From Sporodiniella umbellata (taxonomy: Eukaryota; Mucoromycota; Mucoromycetes; Mucorales; Rhizopodaceae), in NCBI GenBank assembly GCA_025677835.1, contig JAIXMR010000129.1, positions 1 to 64,000 on the forward strand: a stretch of DNA of 64,000 nt, read 5' to 3'. Positions 12,166 through 24,176 of the stretch are shown piece after piece; positions within the stretch are counted from its first letter, which is position 1, and the number at the start of each line of letters is the position of its first letter. The position numbers and the translations under genes are program-made. The notes under the pieces are model-generated. The model saw nothing but the letters and a program-made list of their open reading frames with translations, ran no database searches and was not told where the DNA came from.

Positions 12166-13172
12166 ATGTCGATTGATCCCACGAAATATTCAGATCCCAA
12201 GTAAAGATAGATGAGCCGTTTAAGTCCTCATTCACTGATTTCGTGCTAGCTATTTCAAAGTGTCTTTAAAGACCCCGATGGCCATTGCCATTGCTGGCGG
12301 TGCTGATTCAGGAAAAGTAAAGCAAAAGAGTAATAAAAGTGTATTTAACTAAAGGCAAAAGGGGGGGTTTAGAAAGATTTCTGTGATACATTAAAAGCCA
12401 AAATCAATAAGAAATATCATGCAAAGGTGGTGCTTATAAGTCTAACTCAATTTTACCGCGAGATAACGGCTGAAGAAAGAGCGAGATATGAAGTAGGCAA
12501 ATTCTACAGTGATCATCCCAGTAAGAAGAACGGTAGGAGTAGTTGCTACCCGAAACTCATTTTGTTTTAGATGCTTTTGATTTCGAGTTACTCAGTAGCA
12601 CATTAAAATCCTTGTTATCAGGCAAACCCACGCAGGTACCTGAATGGGATGCCACTAACCATACAAGGTAAGCTGTGTGTGTGTGTGTGTGTGTGTGTGT
12701 ATAAATCAGAAGCTGACAGATCCATGGTAGAAAGGGAAGCTATCTTGTTGAGCCCGTGGACGTTATTATAATCGAAGGCACCCTGCTACTCTATCAAAAA
12801 GAGATTTCTGATCTGATGTTTATGAAGCTTTTTATCGACGAAGACAGTGACGAAAGACTGGCACGTAGAGTACGCAAGAAGAAGTTTAGAAATGGTAAAG
12901 AAATGACGCTGAAAGAGCTCTTGATGGATTACGTGGATCGTGTGAAACCAATGTACGAAGAGTATATTATGCCCTCCAAGAAGTTTGCGGACATTGTCAT
13001 CCCCAGGGGCGGAGAAAATACAATTGCATTACAACTCATGACAAACAGAATAGAGGAATACCTTGATTCTCGCCATCTATCAGAAGAAAAGAAAGAGGTC
13101 AGTGTCAATCCAGGCGCTGCAGAGCTTCTTGCTCAACATATCAAACGCTCATATAAGCATATTCCAAAATAA
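12166..13172 (+). CDS. Das2-like uridine kinase-related P-loop protein
   Basis: Member of the uridine/cytidine kinase fold family, which phosphorylates uridine in pyrimidine salvage. Exons: 12166-12200, 12250-12316, 12373-12520, 12571-12667, 12731-13172 (262 aa). The family motif for the lid/acceptor region is clear (HPNAFDFELL), as are VDVIIIEGTLLLY and the basic loop DSDERLARRVRKK. The P-loop reads AIAGGADSGKKDF, so the usual Ser/Thr after GK is Lys. That matches my recollection of the Das2 branch better than canonical Urk1, which is about 500 aa and fused to a UPRT domain. Whether it is an active nucleoside kinase is therefore uncertain. The GT repeat at about 12675-12700 lies inside an intron. 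Confidence 0.8.
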
Positions 13173-13454
13173 TAATAAAAACAGTCTTTCAAAAGCTGAC
13201 ATCTTTGTTATTAGAGATAAAGCTTTTGTACAACTCTACTCAAGTTGCGTGATTCTCGCACACAATTTCTTGCAGAATACACCTTCTCTTTCCCCTCCCC
13301 CTTGCTTTTTTTTTTTTTTTCCTTTTTATTCTTTTTTTTTTATATATCTATTTCGCTTTTCTTCTCCGCGTATCATTCCAAACAAAAAAAAAAAAAAAAA
13401 AAAAAAAACAAAAAAATTATTTTTCTTTCGAGTTGATTAAGAAAGATCAGAAGA

Positions 13455-15051
13455 ATGGCACCCATTTTATTAAAAGTCAAAGGAAATTCCAAGTTTTTAC
13501 CGTTTGGTAACCTTGGTTCGACAGAAGATCTTTCGAAAACCTGGCGAGTGTGTACAAAAGTCAAAGATTCACTTGAAAACGGCTCTCGACTTGAAAATCT
13601 TTCCTGGAGACTCTGGTTTGCGCACAATGTCAATCAGAAAAAAAAAGATCCTTCGACAGGGCCCAGTTTTGAAGTACCTGAAAGGTTTGATTTCAACCAA
13701 AAAAAACAAACAGTGAATGAGAAGGAAATAGAATACAAGCGAAACTTAAAGATACAGCAACAAACACAGGCCCAACATCTTTTACAAGAACAGTTTACAC
13801 TACAGAAATTCACTTCGGATCAGGCCGGTGATCAAGTGATTGAGCTGGATGACATCTTTAAGGATTATTACTTGAACCCCAATTTAACTTCTAACCCAGC
13901 CTCGTCTCTCCACTGGCCGGATGAAAACTATCCTTTGCCGTATTCGGATCCAAACGACTTTTATTCTCAGGGCTCAGCTCTGTACGTATCTGCAGAGACC
14001 ATGCCTCCTATACCCATTGGCACCCTACACAACCGACTGCTGTCCATTCTGCCCAAAGAGACGCTCGAGTCGGCTGAGAAGCTCATCTTGTCTTCTGTTG
14101 AAAGCAACCTCCAAGTGCCGGTGCAGTCGGCCGGCAGCTTTGTTCAATCTACGCCCAGCACACCCTTCTTATCATTCTCTTCATCCACCTCTTCTGCATT
14201 ATCTTTTCAACAGCCTGTACAGACCCCATTAGACTTGACACATCATCCTTTGCCAAACCAGCCCTACCCATCATCTCAGCTTATCGTATCCCATCCCGCT
14301 TTAGAACCAAGAGCCTATACGACCCAATTCAATCTACACTCTCACGACAGCGCAGCCCATCAATCTAAATCGCTTCCGCCTTCACGCGTCTCTTCTCCTG
14401 AACTCCAGCCTCTGCCAAAAAAACCAGCGGTGATCAGGAGAGGGCCCATCAGCGGCTCGCCTGCGGAAGGAAAGACACCCATCTGCAGCAATTGCAGTAC
14501 GACCACAACGCCCCTATGGAGAAGATCTGTCGATGATGAATTACTCTGTAATGCATGTGGACTATAGTAAGTGATTTTGGGTGCCAATCTATCTATCTAC
14601 TGACCCTCTCTCTTTAGTTTAAAACTACACAATATACCAAGGCCTAAACATCTCAAACCACAATCTTCCCGAAAAGATGCCAAAGATGAAGAGAGTGTAA
14701 TTCAGCCAGTGTGTTCTAATTGTGGAACATCCACCACACCTCTCTGGCGAAGAGATATTGATGGTTCGCCTCTCTGCAATGCGTGTGGTCTTTAGTAAGT
14801 TTATCATTGGCATCGTCCGTCTAAAAACCAATCTTAGTTTAAAACTTCATCACCAAAAACGACCCCTTTCGATGAAGACCGATAATATCAAAAAGAGGCA
14901 AAGGACAGAACATTCGGGTGAACCTAAAAAGAAATCAGATCTTAAAGAAACAACATATCAGTTTATGGAAGGCATGGTAATCACCAAAGACGATTCAAAC
15001 TATCAACCTTTTAATTCTTTTGGAATCAATCAATTTAACTGTCAAGCCTAA
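13455..15051 (+). CDS. AreA/Nit2-type GATA transcription factor with two zinc fingers
   Basis: Nuclear DNA-binding regulator. Exons: 13455-14566, 14618-14794, 14838-15051 (500 aa). The N-terminus (about 8-55) matches the AreA GATA-like domain (DUF1752) with [14 protein letters not shown] and [11 protein letters not shown] long Ser/Pro-rich middle follows. Finger 1 is [14 protein letters not shown]...CNACGL and finger 2 is [14 protein letters not shown]...CNACGL, both C-X2-C-X18-C-X2-C. Each finger is interrupted by an intron at the same place, within the Tyr codon right after CNACGL, and both downstream exons begin LKLH. The AreA N-terminus suggests nitrogen regulation. Two fingers is unlike AreA, which has one, so the true role is open (SreA-like iron regulators also have two, but different ones). 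Confidence 0.88.
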
Positions 15052-15092
15052 TAATAATAATAATAATAATAATGATAATCATAGTAATAATA
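15049..15092. repeat. (TAA)n microsatellite
   Basis: An imperfect TAA/ATA trinucleotide tract covers the stop codon and 3' end of the GATA factor gene. Confidence 0.85.
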
Positions 15093-15430
15093 AACCATAG
15101 AAAGCACATGCATCCATCTCTTCACCCTTTTTTTTTTTTTTTTTTCTTAGTTGTCCGGTGTTTCACCGCGCCAAAAAGTGATCGGTTCATATTTTAAGGT
15201 CCGTGCATCCATGGCAACAGAAACTCTCTCTCTACGAGTGATCTGGATGGACAAAAGGTTTGGCGTGTTTAGATGTATCGTGTTCAACCGACTTTTTTGT
15301 CCACATAAAAAATAACGCGTGTTTTTTTTTTTTTTTTTTTTTTAATTATTCATTTTGTAGATCTTTTTGACCATTTTTAACAGAAACCTGGCGGAAATAA
15401 AAGTCTTGCCGTTCTTTTTTACGTCAGAGG

Positions 15431-15466
<36 letters not shown>

Positions 15467-15531
15467 ATTTTTTAAAATTAAAAATTAGTTTCCTTCTTTT
15501 TCTTTTCTATACGACTTTTTTTTTTTTGGAG
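15093..15531. promoter_or_regulatory. Promoter region of the calmodulin-like gene
   Basis: About 440 bp with long T-runs (15127-15145, 15320-15342, 15430-15465). One GCGCCAAA (15168-15175) matches the E2F-type consensus TTTGGCGC on the minus strand, which is a single-site observation only. No coding signal was seen. Confidence 0.35.
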
Positions 15532-16053
15532 ATGTCTAAAATTAACCAAGAAGAATTAAAAAGTTTAAGCGAAGGTAAAATTAACCAACGGATGACAAAG
15601 AAGCGTTGAACAATTTATATAGCCTTTAATTTGTACGACACACAACACAATGGCGCTATTGACTTGCAACAATTCACAAAGATTGTCAAGAGTCTGGGGA
15701 TTGTCCACTTGAGTGAAAACGCGATTCAAAAGACGATCCAAGCCAACGATAAGAACGGCGATGGTAAAATTGATTTTGATGAATTTGTCAATATCATGTC
15801 AGATATCCTCCTGCCTACCCCGCGCAGTGGGAGCCAACATGAATTGGAAGAATTAAGACTCTGTTTTGAAAAATTCGACAAGAATTCGGATGGAAAGATA
15901 TCAGAACAAGAATTAAAAGAGGTCATGACTGGACTGGGTGAGAAATTGAGCGAGAAAGAAATCAAAGAGATGATGACTGAAGCAGACACAAACAAAGATG
16001 GTTACATAGACTTTGAAGAATTCAGACAATTGATTCCTTCCATCAACAAATAA
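15532..16053 (+). CDS. Calmodulin-like EF-hand calcium sensor
   Basis: Two exons, 15532-15574 and 15623-16053 (157 aa, near calmodulin's 149). It has four EF-hand positions. The first loop (DTQHNGAIDLQQF) is degenerate, with Gln at the last ligand position. Loops 2-4 (DKNGDGKIDFDEF, DKNSDGKISEQEL, DTNKDGYIDFEEF) are canonical. After the intron the helix reads AFNLYDTQHNG, typical of calmodulin/centrin helix 1. The linker between lobes contains LPTPRSGSQHELEELR. It probably binds three calcium ions and regulates partner proteins. It is too divergent in the first loop to call true calmodulin, and centrin or a calmodulin-like protein are the alternatives. Confidence 0.88.
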
Positions 16054-16228
16054 ACACCTTTTTATTTTGTACAACAACACCTACGGAGCTAAGCCTTTTA
16101 TTTATATATCGGAAATCTTATCGGAGGCCAGTGCTAGACCTCAAAAGTTGTATATTACAAAACGAGAGTTTTTCTGTTTTTTTTTTTTTTTTTACCTTAT
16201 TTTTTTTTTTTTTAAAAAAAGAGACGTG

Positions 16229-17371
16229 ATGGACTTGGGTCTTTTTGTGATTCAAAGTGTGGCATGTTTGACCCTTTTGTTTGGCAGTTGGTTTGAAACA
16301 AATGGCGTGTTCTATCAATATTTTACTATTTACAGTATTGAGTTCAACACGCCATCGATCATCAACACACCACCACCTGTTCATCTCTCTTTTGGGCTGT
16401 GGACCCATTGTGCTTGGAATACCACCTGGACCGTCTGCTCTCCAGTGAAAATAGACACCGATTTAGGTAATCAGTCAATGATATTATTCCCTGAACAAAT
16501 TTTAAGCTTACGATTTTTTTTTTTTTTTTATAAAGACATCCACCCTATCTTTGAGTTAATAAAGCAATTCAATTCATCTTTTGTTTTACCGCCGTGGTCA
16601 TCGTCCTCTTCTTCCAGTTGGGTTCGTTTTATTCCACTTTTGCTTGCTTCTTGTATCTCAGTTCTGAGCCTATCCTTCTACCTTTTACTTGGCAACGCCA
16701 AAAAGCGAATGCAGCAGCGACGGGCTTTGCTTTGGGTGACGACAGCTCTTTGTTTAGTGAATGTTGTACTTGTTTCGATTGCGTTTGTGGCCACACTTGT
16801 GATGTATTCCGAAAAGCTAGAGACGATCTGCAGCCACGCTTGGACGGAGGGTTATCGATGTAGTCGTCCGTCTGTCAGGGCCGAGGTGATCCTTGTGAGT
16901 ATTTCTCTTGGTTGTTTTGTACTGGCAAGCCTGTATCCTCTATTCAACCGTCCATCCCGGCCGCTTTCCTCCAGAGTCGAAAGTGGCCGTGTCTCGGTCT
17001 ATACACAATCCAGAACGACGAGCGGACTCTCTTTTTTTACAGTGAGCCAGACCTACCCCGCCCATTGTCTTTCACCACCGCCTCATCCAGCAGCACACGC
17101 ATCCTTTGAGCCACCCAACCCTAGTTTTGCACAGAGCGATCGACCCTTGAGTCACGGATCCGATAATACCTTTGGCGCTTTCTTACAAAAGAACACCAGC
17201 AGTCTACTCGACCCATCCGATCTTTCCAGTCTCACGGATTCCAAAACCCACAGCCATCCAACCCTACCTTACTCGAGCAACCCTACCCTTGGTGCCTTTC
17301 CTCTTCACCCTGACTTTACCGCAGACGATCAAAACATTCACAATCGAATTCATGACTACTTTAAAAAATAG
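16229..17371 (+). CDS. Four-transmembrane SUR7/PalI/claudin-like membrane protein
   Basis: Start chosen at ATG 16229 (MDLGLFVIQSVACL) because upstream codons translate a T-run. Exons 16229-16466 and 16536-17371 (357 aa). Four hydrophobic segments are seen: TM1 near residues 4-22, then an extracellular loop with the FGLWTHCAW signature resembling the claudin W-GLW-C motif, TM2 (FIPLLLASCISVLSLSFYLL), TM3 (VNVVLVSIAFVATLVMY) and TM4 (VILVSISLGCFVLASLY). The tail of about 150 aa is Ser/Thr/Pro-rich and cytoplasmic by this topology. The proposed 69-nt intron is a multiple of three without a stop, so retention would add 23 residues rich in Phe. The family sits in plasma-membrane domains and pH or cell-wall sensing; the precise role is unknown. 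Confidence 0.7.
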   Translation: MDLGLFVIQSVACLTLLFGSWFETNGVFYQYFTIYSIEFNTPSIINTPPPVHLSFGLWTHCAWNTTWTVCSPVKIDTDLGNQSMILFPEQILSLRFFFFFYKDIHPIFELIKQFNSSFVLPPWSSSSSSSWVRFIPLLLASCISVLSLSFYLLLGNAKKRMQQRRALLWVTTALCLVNVVLVSIAFVATLVMYSEKLETICSHAWTEGYRCSRPSVRAEVILVSISLGCFVLASLYPLFNRPSRPLSSRVESGRVSVYTQSRTTSGLSFFTVSQTYPAHCLSPPPHPAAHASFEPPNPSFAQSDRPLSHGSDNTFGAFLQKNTSSLLDPSDLSSLTDSKTHSHPTLPYSSNPTLGAFPLHPDFTADDQNIHNRIHDYFKK

Positions 17372-17450
17372 CCAATCAAAACATCCATTTTTGTACATAA
17401 TCAAAATTCAAGACTCTTTAAAAATAAAACTCTTGACAAAAACTAACACT

Positions 17451-17483
<33 letters not shown>

Positions 17484-17554
17484 GGAGGGGAAATCTCTCC
17501 TCTACCTAGGTCTTACTTTTTCATACCCCTGGATATATAAAAACGCCATGCATT

Positions 17555-17587
<33 letters not shown>

Positions 17588-18124
17588 GTTTTTGGTTTTC
17601 TAAAGAGAAACCAAAGCCTATGTTTACGACAAAAGATCGTATACGATGCGCCATGTTTTTATTTGATTTTGATTTGATTTCGTTTTTTTTTTTTTTTTTT
17701 TTTTTTTTTTTCAAGCATTACCATTGAGTACAACCGATAGGCTTCTTTTTTTCCTCCTTTTTTTCGGGGAGAACAAGTTAGAACGTTAGAAAATCTCAAG
17801 ATGTCTTGTTACAACATATAAAAATCCTGCCCAACCAAAAAAAAGAAAAAAAAAAAGGACTTAGGAGGACGATTGGATAAAAGAGCCAACGCTTAGGTAA
17901 AGAAAGAACTTGTACAAGGCCGTACATCCGTCACATCTTTCCCTTAGCAGTAGAGACACAATAAAATAAAAAACGGTTGATTTCAACGACTCGATGCGGT
18001 ACTACCATCAAAGTCAATGAAGCATGTGATGCAATTTACCTTTATTGTGTTATTTATTTTATAAGCTGTCATTCTATCTTTTTTTCCCTTTTTTTTTTGT
18101 TTTTTTTTTGTTTTTTTTTTGGGT
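17372..18124. other. Intergenic region with four T-runs of 20-30 nt
   Basis: No gene was seen. T-runs of about 30, 27 and 27 nt lie at 17452-17482, 17559-17586 and 17683-17711, with shorter ones near 18080-18120. It presumably contains the 3' end of the membrane-protein gene and the promoter of the RasGEF gene. Confidence 0.5.
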
Positions 18125-21100
18125 ATGGGCAAGACAGAGAACGAAGGGTAAGTGAGTGAATGTTTTGAGAGTTTATATGTGAATGGGTTTTTTTTTTTTT
18201 TTTTTTATGATAGACACAAAGTGAAATTGATACCACTTCAAGAGGAAACCAAGCCTCGAAAAAGAAACAATTCGCTTATCCCACCTGAATTTCTTACAAA
18301 CAGCGAGGCGGGTAGAGAATGTGCAGCGCTAGCCACTGTGTTTGGTGTACCTGATTATATTGCTTCCAAGTCGTTTTGGGAAAAGAAAACAGCAGCAGAT
18401 CAAGTGTTGACTACGATCATCCAGCAGCAGCCCCCTTCAAGCCCCGACACGCTCCTTCAGCAGCACGCGTTTCCATCGTATGTTGACTCTGTGCTGGGGC
18501 CTATCGCAAGCTTTCGTCCCTTGTTGAACCCACAGCCATCCAAAAGTTTTTCACTCCCCAAAATACCCACGGTGAGCGAATTTGACGACCTGGAGCCCAG
18601 CCCTGAATTGACCCGGTTTTCTTCACCTACGCTAGCAACCGAGTGTTTAGGCTCACCTGAACTTTTCGATTACATTGTGAATGATCAAGATGAACGCTTC
18701 ATTATCTGGGGTCCGGACCCTATCGCTCTCTCCTCTTCGCTTGCCACCTGTCGACCTTCGAGTTATGCTGCGCTCTACAACTATCAACACGAACGACCCT
18801 TGTTTGAAAGCTTTTCATCCAACACCACCACCCATAACCGTCCTCTCGCACGCCCTACATCCAAAAGCAGTAGTAGTAGCAGTAACAGCAGCAGCAGCAG
18901 CAGCAGTACGTTGGCTTTGCGTTTCTCTGAGCTCAAAAAGAAGCCTTTTCGAGAAAAAGGTGCCTCACGTTCCTTGCTCAAGAAAGCTTTTTATAAAAAG
19001 AGAACCCAAGAGGTCTGTCCGTTGACCAACATACCTCAGGTCATCGAGGCAGCCACGATTCATAAGTTGATTGAAAAACTGACCATCACCTTAGGTTGGT
19101 AAAGAGATATCTCTTTTTTTTTTTTTTTTTTTTTTTTTTGGTCTTTATTCACCTCCCGTTTTGTTTAGATTATACATTCATGACCGATTTCTTTTTGACC
19201 TATCGTGATTTTATCCAAGCACAAGATCTCTGTCAACTCTTGGTGTCTCGGTTTCTATGGGCCTTGAAAGATGATGAAGAACCAAGAAGGATTGTGAGGA
19301 TCAGGTAAGGGAAACCAAAAGAAAAAGAAACGCTTGGGTCTCATCGTATGGTTAGAACATTTGTACTTTTTCGTCACTGGCTCAGCAACTACTTTGTTCA
19401 TGACTTTCTAGGCAATTACGAATTACGAAGCATTCTGACCGACTTTCTCAACAGTCTTTCCCATCATCCGCTCATCAAAAGCTCACCTTTAGACCAGCGG
19501 ATCGTCAAGACCTTGAAACGCGTGGTCCGTCGATTGAAGAAACTGTATTACACTCGCTCTTTGTGTTCCCGTGTAAAGATCATTGCCCCTCCCCCACCCA
19601 CAGTCCAACAGGCTCAGATGGGTGACATGGTCCGGGCTAGATTGGCGCAACCTTCGATTCTGAGAAAAGCCGCCAGACATCTGGCCATGTCAGGGGACCA
19701 TCATGGCAATATGGCCGTTCAGGACACACGCTATGCTCCAGTCGTCGTTGTAGGCAGCCTGGGAATGAAGGCACCTTGTTTTCCTGACTCACCCGATCAA
19801 CCCTCACTCGAAATACCTGAGGTCCGCGAGGCAATGAGTGATGTCTCACACGACTCTTTAGAGAGCGACATCAGTGCTGGTCAGACCATTCCAGAAGAAG
19901 AAGAAGAAGAAGAAGAGGAGGAGTGTCAGGTCCTGGTGACACACGATGAGGAAGACCCTTGGCTGAGAGAACAAGAAGAAACCATCGCGTATTTCAATGG
20001 CCTGTCCAAACCTTGGGAAGAAACCATCGATACCCAAAACCCAGTAGGACTCGCTCGAAAATTATCCAGAAAGAGTATCGAACCTCGAAAGAGCATTCAG
20101 CAAGCTTCTCTCCCAGCCGAAATCCCCCCTTGGGAAACACCCGCCGTTCCCTATAACAAGAAAAAGGCAACAGAAGAACCAAGCCGAGGCCATTTTGTAA
20201 GCCTGATTGCCGAACAGCTCAGGATGAACATGAGCCGAGACGAGATCGAGGCGATGAGTACCAACGCAAGAGATTCGGAAAGGATCCAGCGTTTGTTAGA
20301 GGACGAGCGTCGGTACAGTGTAGATTTGAGAAGGAGACGAGGTGCGAGTGTCAGTGGAGATGATCCCCTCTCGCTCGGCCAACTCGATGCAAAGTCAATC
20401 CTTGATGCCCGTCTTTCTCTGTGTGATTCGCACGAAAGTCTGGCCCTAGACAGCCCAGCGACTATCCCACCGCCGGCTTGTGAACAAAAAAAGACAAAAG
20501 AGCGATCAGAGGTCAGCGTGTCGCGTTCTATCAGCACACCTACCAGCGGCGGCAAGAGCTTCATTCTTGCCTACCGTACAAGCCGTCTGGCCAGTCAACT
20601 CTGCCTGATCGAAAAAGACGTCTTGGTCAAGGTCGGCTGGGAAGAATTGATCCATTGCCGTTGGACCAAGATGGACGCCAGCGGTAAAATCAACCTTCAT
20701 CCTGGGGATGATCCATGGCTTTTGGATGAAGACGCTGCCTATATCAGCTACACGCGAAATCTGGAAAAGAAACGAGCAGAAGGGCATGGTATCGAACATA
20801 TCATTCAAAGGTTTAACCTGATGTGTCTCTGGGTACCTTCTGAAATCATCAAAGCCACCAACTTGACCGATCGCGTCAAAATCATTGAAAAGTTCATCAA
20901 GCTAGCCGTGGTAAGACCTTTTTTTTTTTTTTTTTTTTTTTTCCCTAACCTGTCATAGAAATCAAAGCTGTATTCCAATTACGCCACACTCGTCCAAATC
21001 CTCTTGGGTCTCCAGAGTCCTTCTGTCGCCCGTTTGGATAAAACTTGGTCTAAAGTCAGTCTCAAATACCAAAAGCAGCTCAACACACTGGCCGAATTCA

Positions 21101-21567
21101 CCTCGCCCATGAAAAACTGGAAACACATCCGGGATAGTATGACGGAAGTGGCTGAAGAGTACGGCAATTCACCCGCTGAAGTCCAAGTGGAAATGCCGGG
21201 TACTTCAGGGGATAAGAAAAAGACAAAGATCAAGATCCCTTTCGGTGGCTGCATTCCTTTCCTAGGCATCTACCTGTCCGACCTTGTCTTTAACTTTGAA
21301 AAGCCACGACACCTCCATCCCAATCTGGAACATCAGCGCATCTATACCGCCAACACCACCAGACAATGGCCCCAGTGTCTTAACCAGCCTTTGGTCAACT
21401 TTAGAAAATACAGAGTCATCGCTACCGTCATCAAACGCGTCTTGATCTTTCAGGGATTGGCCAACCGTTATTCTTTTGAGGAAGAACCGTCTCTCAAGGA
21501 GCAATGCAACCACCTCGAAGCTTTGGATGCAGTCACCCTAAGGGAATGGAGTGCCAAGATTCAATAA
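18125..21567 (+). CDS. Lte1-like Ras-type guanine nucleotide exchange factor
   Basis: Exchange factor for a Ras-family GTPase. Exons: 18125-18147, 18214-19094, 19169-19304, 19356-20910, 20959-21567 (1067 aa). The first exon (MGKTENEG) is short and chosen because its donor phase joins to HKVKLIPLQ. A RasGEF-N domain starts near residue 290 with LTITLDYTFMTDFFLTYRDF, RIVRIRTFVLFRHWL and FHDFLGN-like motifs in the style of Lte1/Bud5. The catalytic CDC25-like domain spans about 747-1065 (FNLMCLWVPSEIIKATN, GGCIPFLGIYLSDLVF). The middle contains a polyserine run (AGC/AGT repeats at about 18867-18909) and a glutamate run (GAA repeats, 19892-19921). One donor is the weak GTTGGT at 19095. Lte1 controls mitotic exit in yeast; the substrate here is unknown. 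Confidence 0.85.
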
Positions 21568-21686
21568 TTTCTACACCTAAACAAAATAATCATATCCAAC
21601 CATACGCCGGTCGTGTTCTTTTTAATCAAATCAATAAACCAAAAACCAAAAAAAAAAAAAAAAAAAAAACTCTCTCTCGCTTGATT

Positions 21687-23013
21687 TTAGCGTGCAGACT
21701 TTGTTTGCTTTGTATCACCAAAACTGCTGGCTCTTTGACGTTCCAGTTCAGAAAAAGAACCTGGGCTTCCATGCTGAACAGGATGTGGACTGGAAGAAGG
21801 TATTGAGGGTTGAAGACTGGAAGAGGACGAGGTCGAGGCACGAAGCACAGGTGATTCTTGCCCTGGATAGGACGACGTACGAGAAACCGAGACAGCGTTC
21901 GTACCCAAATGAGCTACAGCGTTTGGTTTTTGAGATGAGGCGATGGAGAGAGAGGAATCGTCATTGGAATGAACTTGGGCTATCTCTAATAAAAAAAAAA
22001 AAAAAAAAAAGCAGCTATCAATCCATTGACTCATCCATTTCTCTACCTTTCAAGTGTTCCTGCACTGCTTTACTATAGGCATAATCATAAGCAGTAGCCT
22101 GAGCATTGTTTTGAAGATCCACGTTACATCCTTCAGACTAGAAAAGTATCGGCTGTTATATCAATCGATCCATGCACTCTGTTTACCACCAAAAGATCCA
22201 TCACATGAAAATGCTCCCAGGCTGCAGCATAATGCAATGCCGAATTACCTTCGTTATCCGTATGATCTAAATCAACAGGCACTGATAAAAGAAACTAAGG
22301 ATGGAAATGTGAGTCGAGATTTCCTTCAACCTCATCGATATATGTATATGTATATCACCTACACCCACAAGGGTTGTATTTCCATTCTGTGCTGCATATA
22401 ACAACGCGGTCCATCCACTTTTGCTTATAGCATGAATACATTCTTTGTATTGGTTGACATAAAGAAAAAATATCTGCTGGCGTTGGCTTATCAAATAGCT
22501 CCTAGTTATTCACTCTACCTCAATATGGTTATACATGGCTGCAAGCATCAATACGGTGATTCCTTCATAGTCCTGACAGGTGTCGTTTTTAGCCTTATTC
22601 AAACAGAACCCCCCCCATTGTATGTTTACCACCGAAATCACCTCTTCCTCATGTCCAATAGCCAATAAATACTCGACCATCTCCACATTGCCTTTCATGG
22701 CTGCATACATGAGTGTTGTACTAACAAACCACTGAGCAAAAAAAAAAAAAAAAAAGAGAGACGAGAATCTGGAATGACATACTTTCCTGTTTCTGGATCG
22801 GGATTCTGTATATTTGTCACTTTCTTTACAAGTCGCTTGACAGCAGCGAGATTGCCCTCTTTTTTAAAAAAAAAATTCAGCCCTGACAATGCTCAAGAGT
22901 GTTATACCTTGCGCGGCTTTTCTTAATCTCACAGAGGGTGTATCTCTTATCACTGCAGCTCTTTGTAAATCAAAAAATGAATGAAAACGTCTTGTTTTCT
23001 CTGATGTATTCAT
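21687..23013 (-). CDS. Ankyrin-repeat protein
   Basis: Seven exons on the minus strand: 23013-22908, 22858-22783, 22720-22519, 22476-22363, 22294-22187, 22137-22047, 21985-21687 (331 aa). At least four ankyrin repeats are visible: EGNLAAVKRLV, TTLMYAAMKGNVEMVEYLL, GWTALLYAAQNGNTTLVGFLL and EGNSALHYAAAWEHFHVMDLL. They are followed by a low-complexity Ser-rich tail. It resembles small fungal ankyrin adaptor proteins; the binding partner cannot be read from sequence. The fourth intron (22518-22477, 42 nt) is the least certain because an alternative acceptor gives a non-ankyrin frame. The gene is convergent with the RasGEF gene, with a 119-bp gap. Confidence 0.82.
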
Positions 23014-23299
23014 CCTATTCACTGGGATAATCAAAAAAGAAAAAAAAAAAAAAAAAAAAAAAAAAAATCGCTATTCGAAATTCCTCCCCCTTTTTTTTTT
23101 TTTTTTTGAAAAGGAGCTTAGGGCTCATGCTTAGACTATAACCATGTATCTATGGAGTCAAACAGATCTCTGCTTTATTTATGCACAAACCATCTTTTTT
23201 TGAGAAGAATATTTTAACGATAAAAGTCAAAAAGGAATCTCCCCTTCTTTTTGTAAGCATTCTTTTGAGCTTGTTTTTTTTTATTTTTTTTATATGGCC

Positions 23300-23330
<31 letters not shown>

Positions 23331-23761
23331 GTTGGAAAAGCATTTTCTAAGCACGTTTTTTTCTTATGGTTTTGAAAAAGCCATGGTGTTGATAGGCAAC
23401 ACACCCTATTTTCTATTGACAGGTTGTTGTGAACGGTTCTAGGAAACGTTGTATTTGTTTAAAAACAAAACATTGAATCAAGGGATGGGAGGGGAAATTC
23501 TGAATTGGAGTGACCTCAACAGACTTTTTTCTAGATTTCTACAGACTTTCAAGGTGGTGGTGGATTCTATCGACATACACACACGTAATGGATAGGTTGT
23601 TTGGTTTGAAAAGCCGCAGAAAAAAAGTCCTATTCGGAACCCTGACCGATACAGTTTTTTTTTAATTTACTCTCTATTTTTGCTCCTTTTTTTTCTTTAT
23701 TTTTTCATTTCTTTATTTTCTTACCCAAACATCCCTACGGTTACTTGCTTTGATTGTAAAT
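23014..23761. other. Divergent intergenic region between ankyrin and kinesin genes
   Basis: It contains A/T homopolymers (A-run at 23040-23067, T-run at 23091-23107, A-run at 23309-23330). No coding signal, TATA box or known motif was seen with confidence. Confidence 0.45.
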
Positions 23762-24142
23762 ATGACTTCGACTGCAGTGAGGTAATTCTGATGATCCAAG
23801 AGACTGTGTGTGTTGACAAATCATAGAGTTGGGCTAAGAATCCGACCTTTAACAGCAAAAGAAATCAACAACAACTGTACCGAATGTCTATTATGTATAC
23901 CCAGCGCACCACAAATATCAATAGGCGATAAATCCTTTACCTACGATTATCTATTCCATAACAAAACCGAACAAGCCCAAGTGTATCAACAAGCAGCCTC
24001 TCCTCTACTACACAAATTCGTGGATGGGTAAACGTACAGCTGTCAATGTAATATCTGACTTGTCTTGTAGATTCAATGCCACTATATTGGCTTATGGGTA
24101 GAATCAATAAGAAAAAAAAAAATTTTTTTTTTTTCTTATATA

Positions 24143-24176
<34 letters not shown>

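Noticed and set aside
15430..15470. ORFs with long phenylalanine runs here and at many other T-runs
   Set aside because: These are translations of T homopolymers in promoters and introns, not genes.
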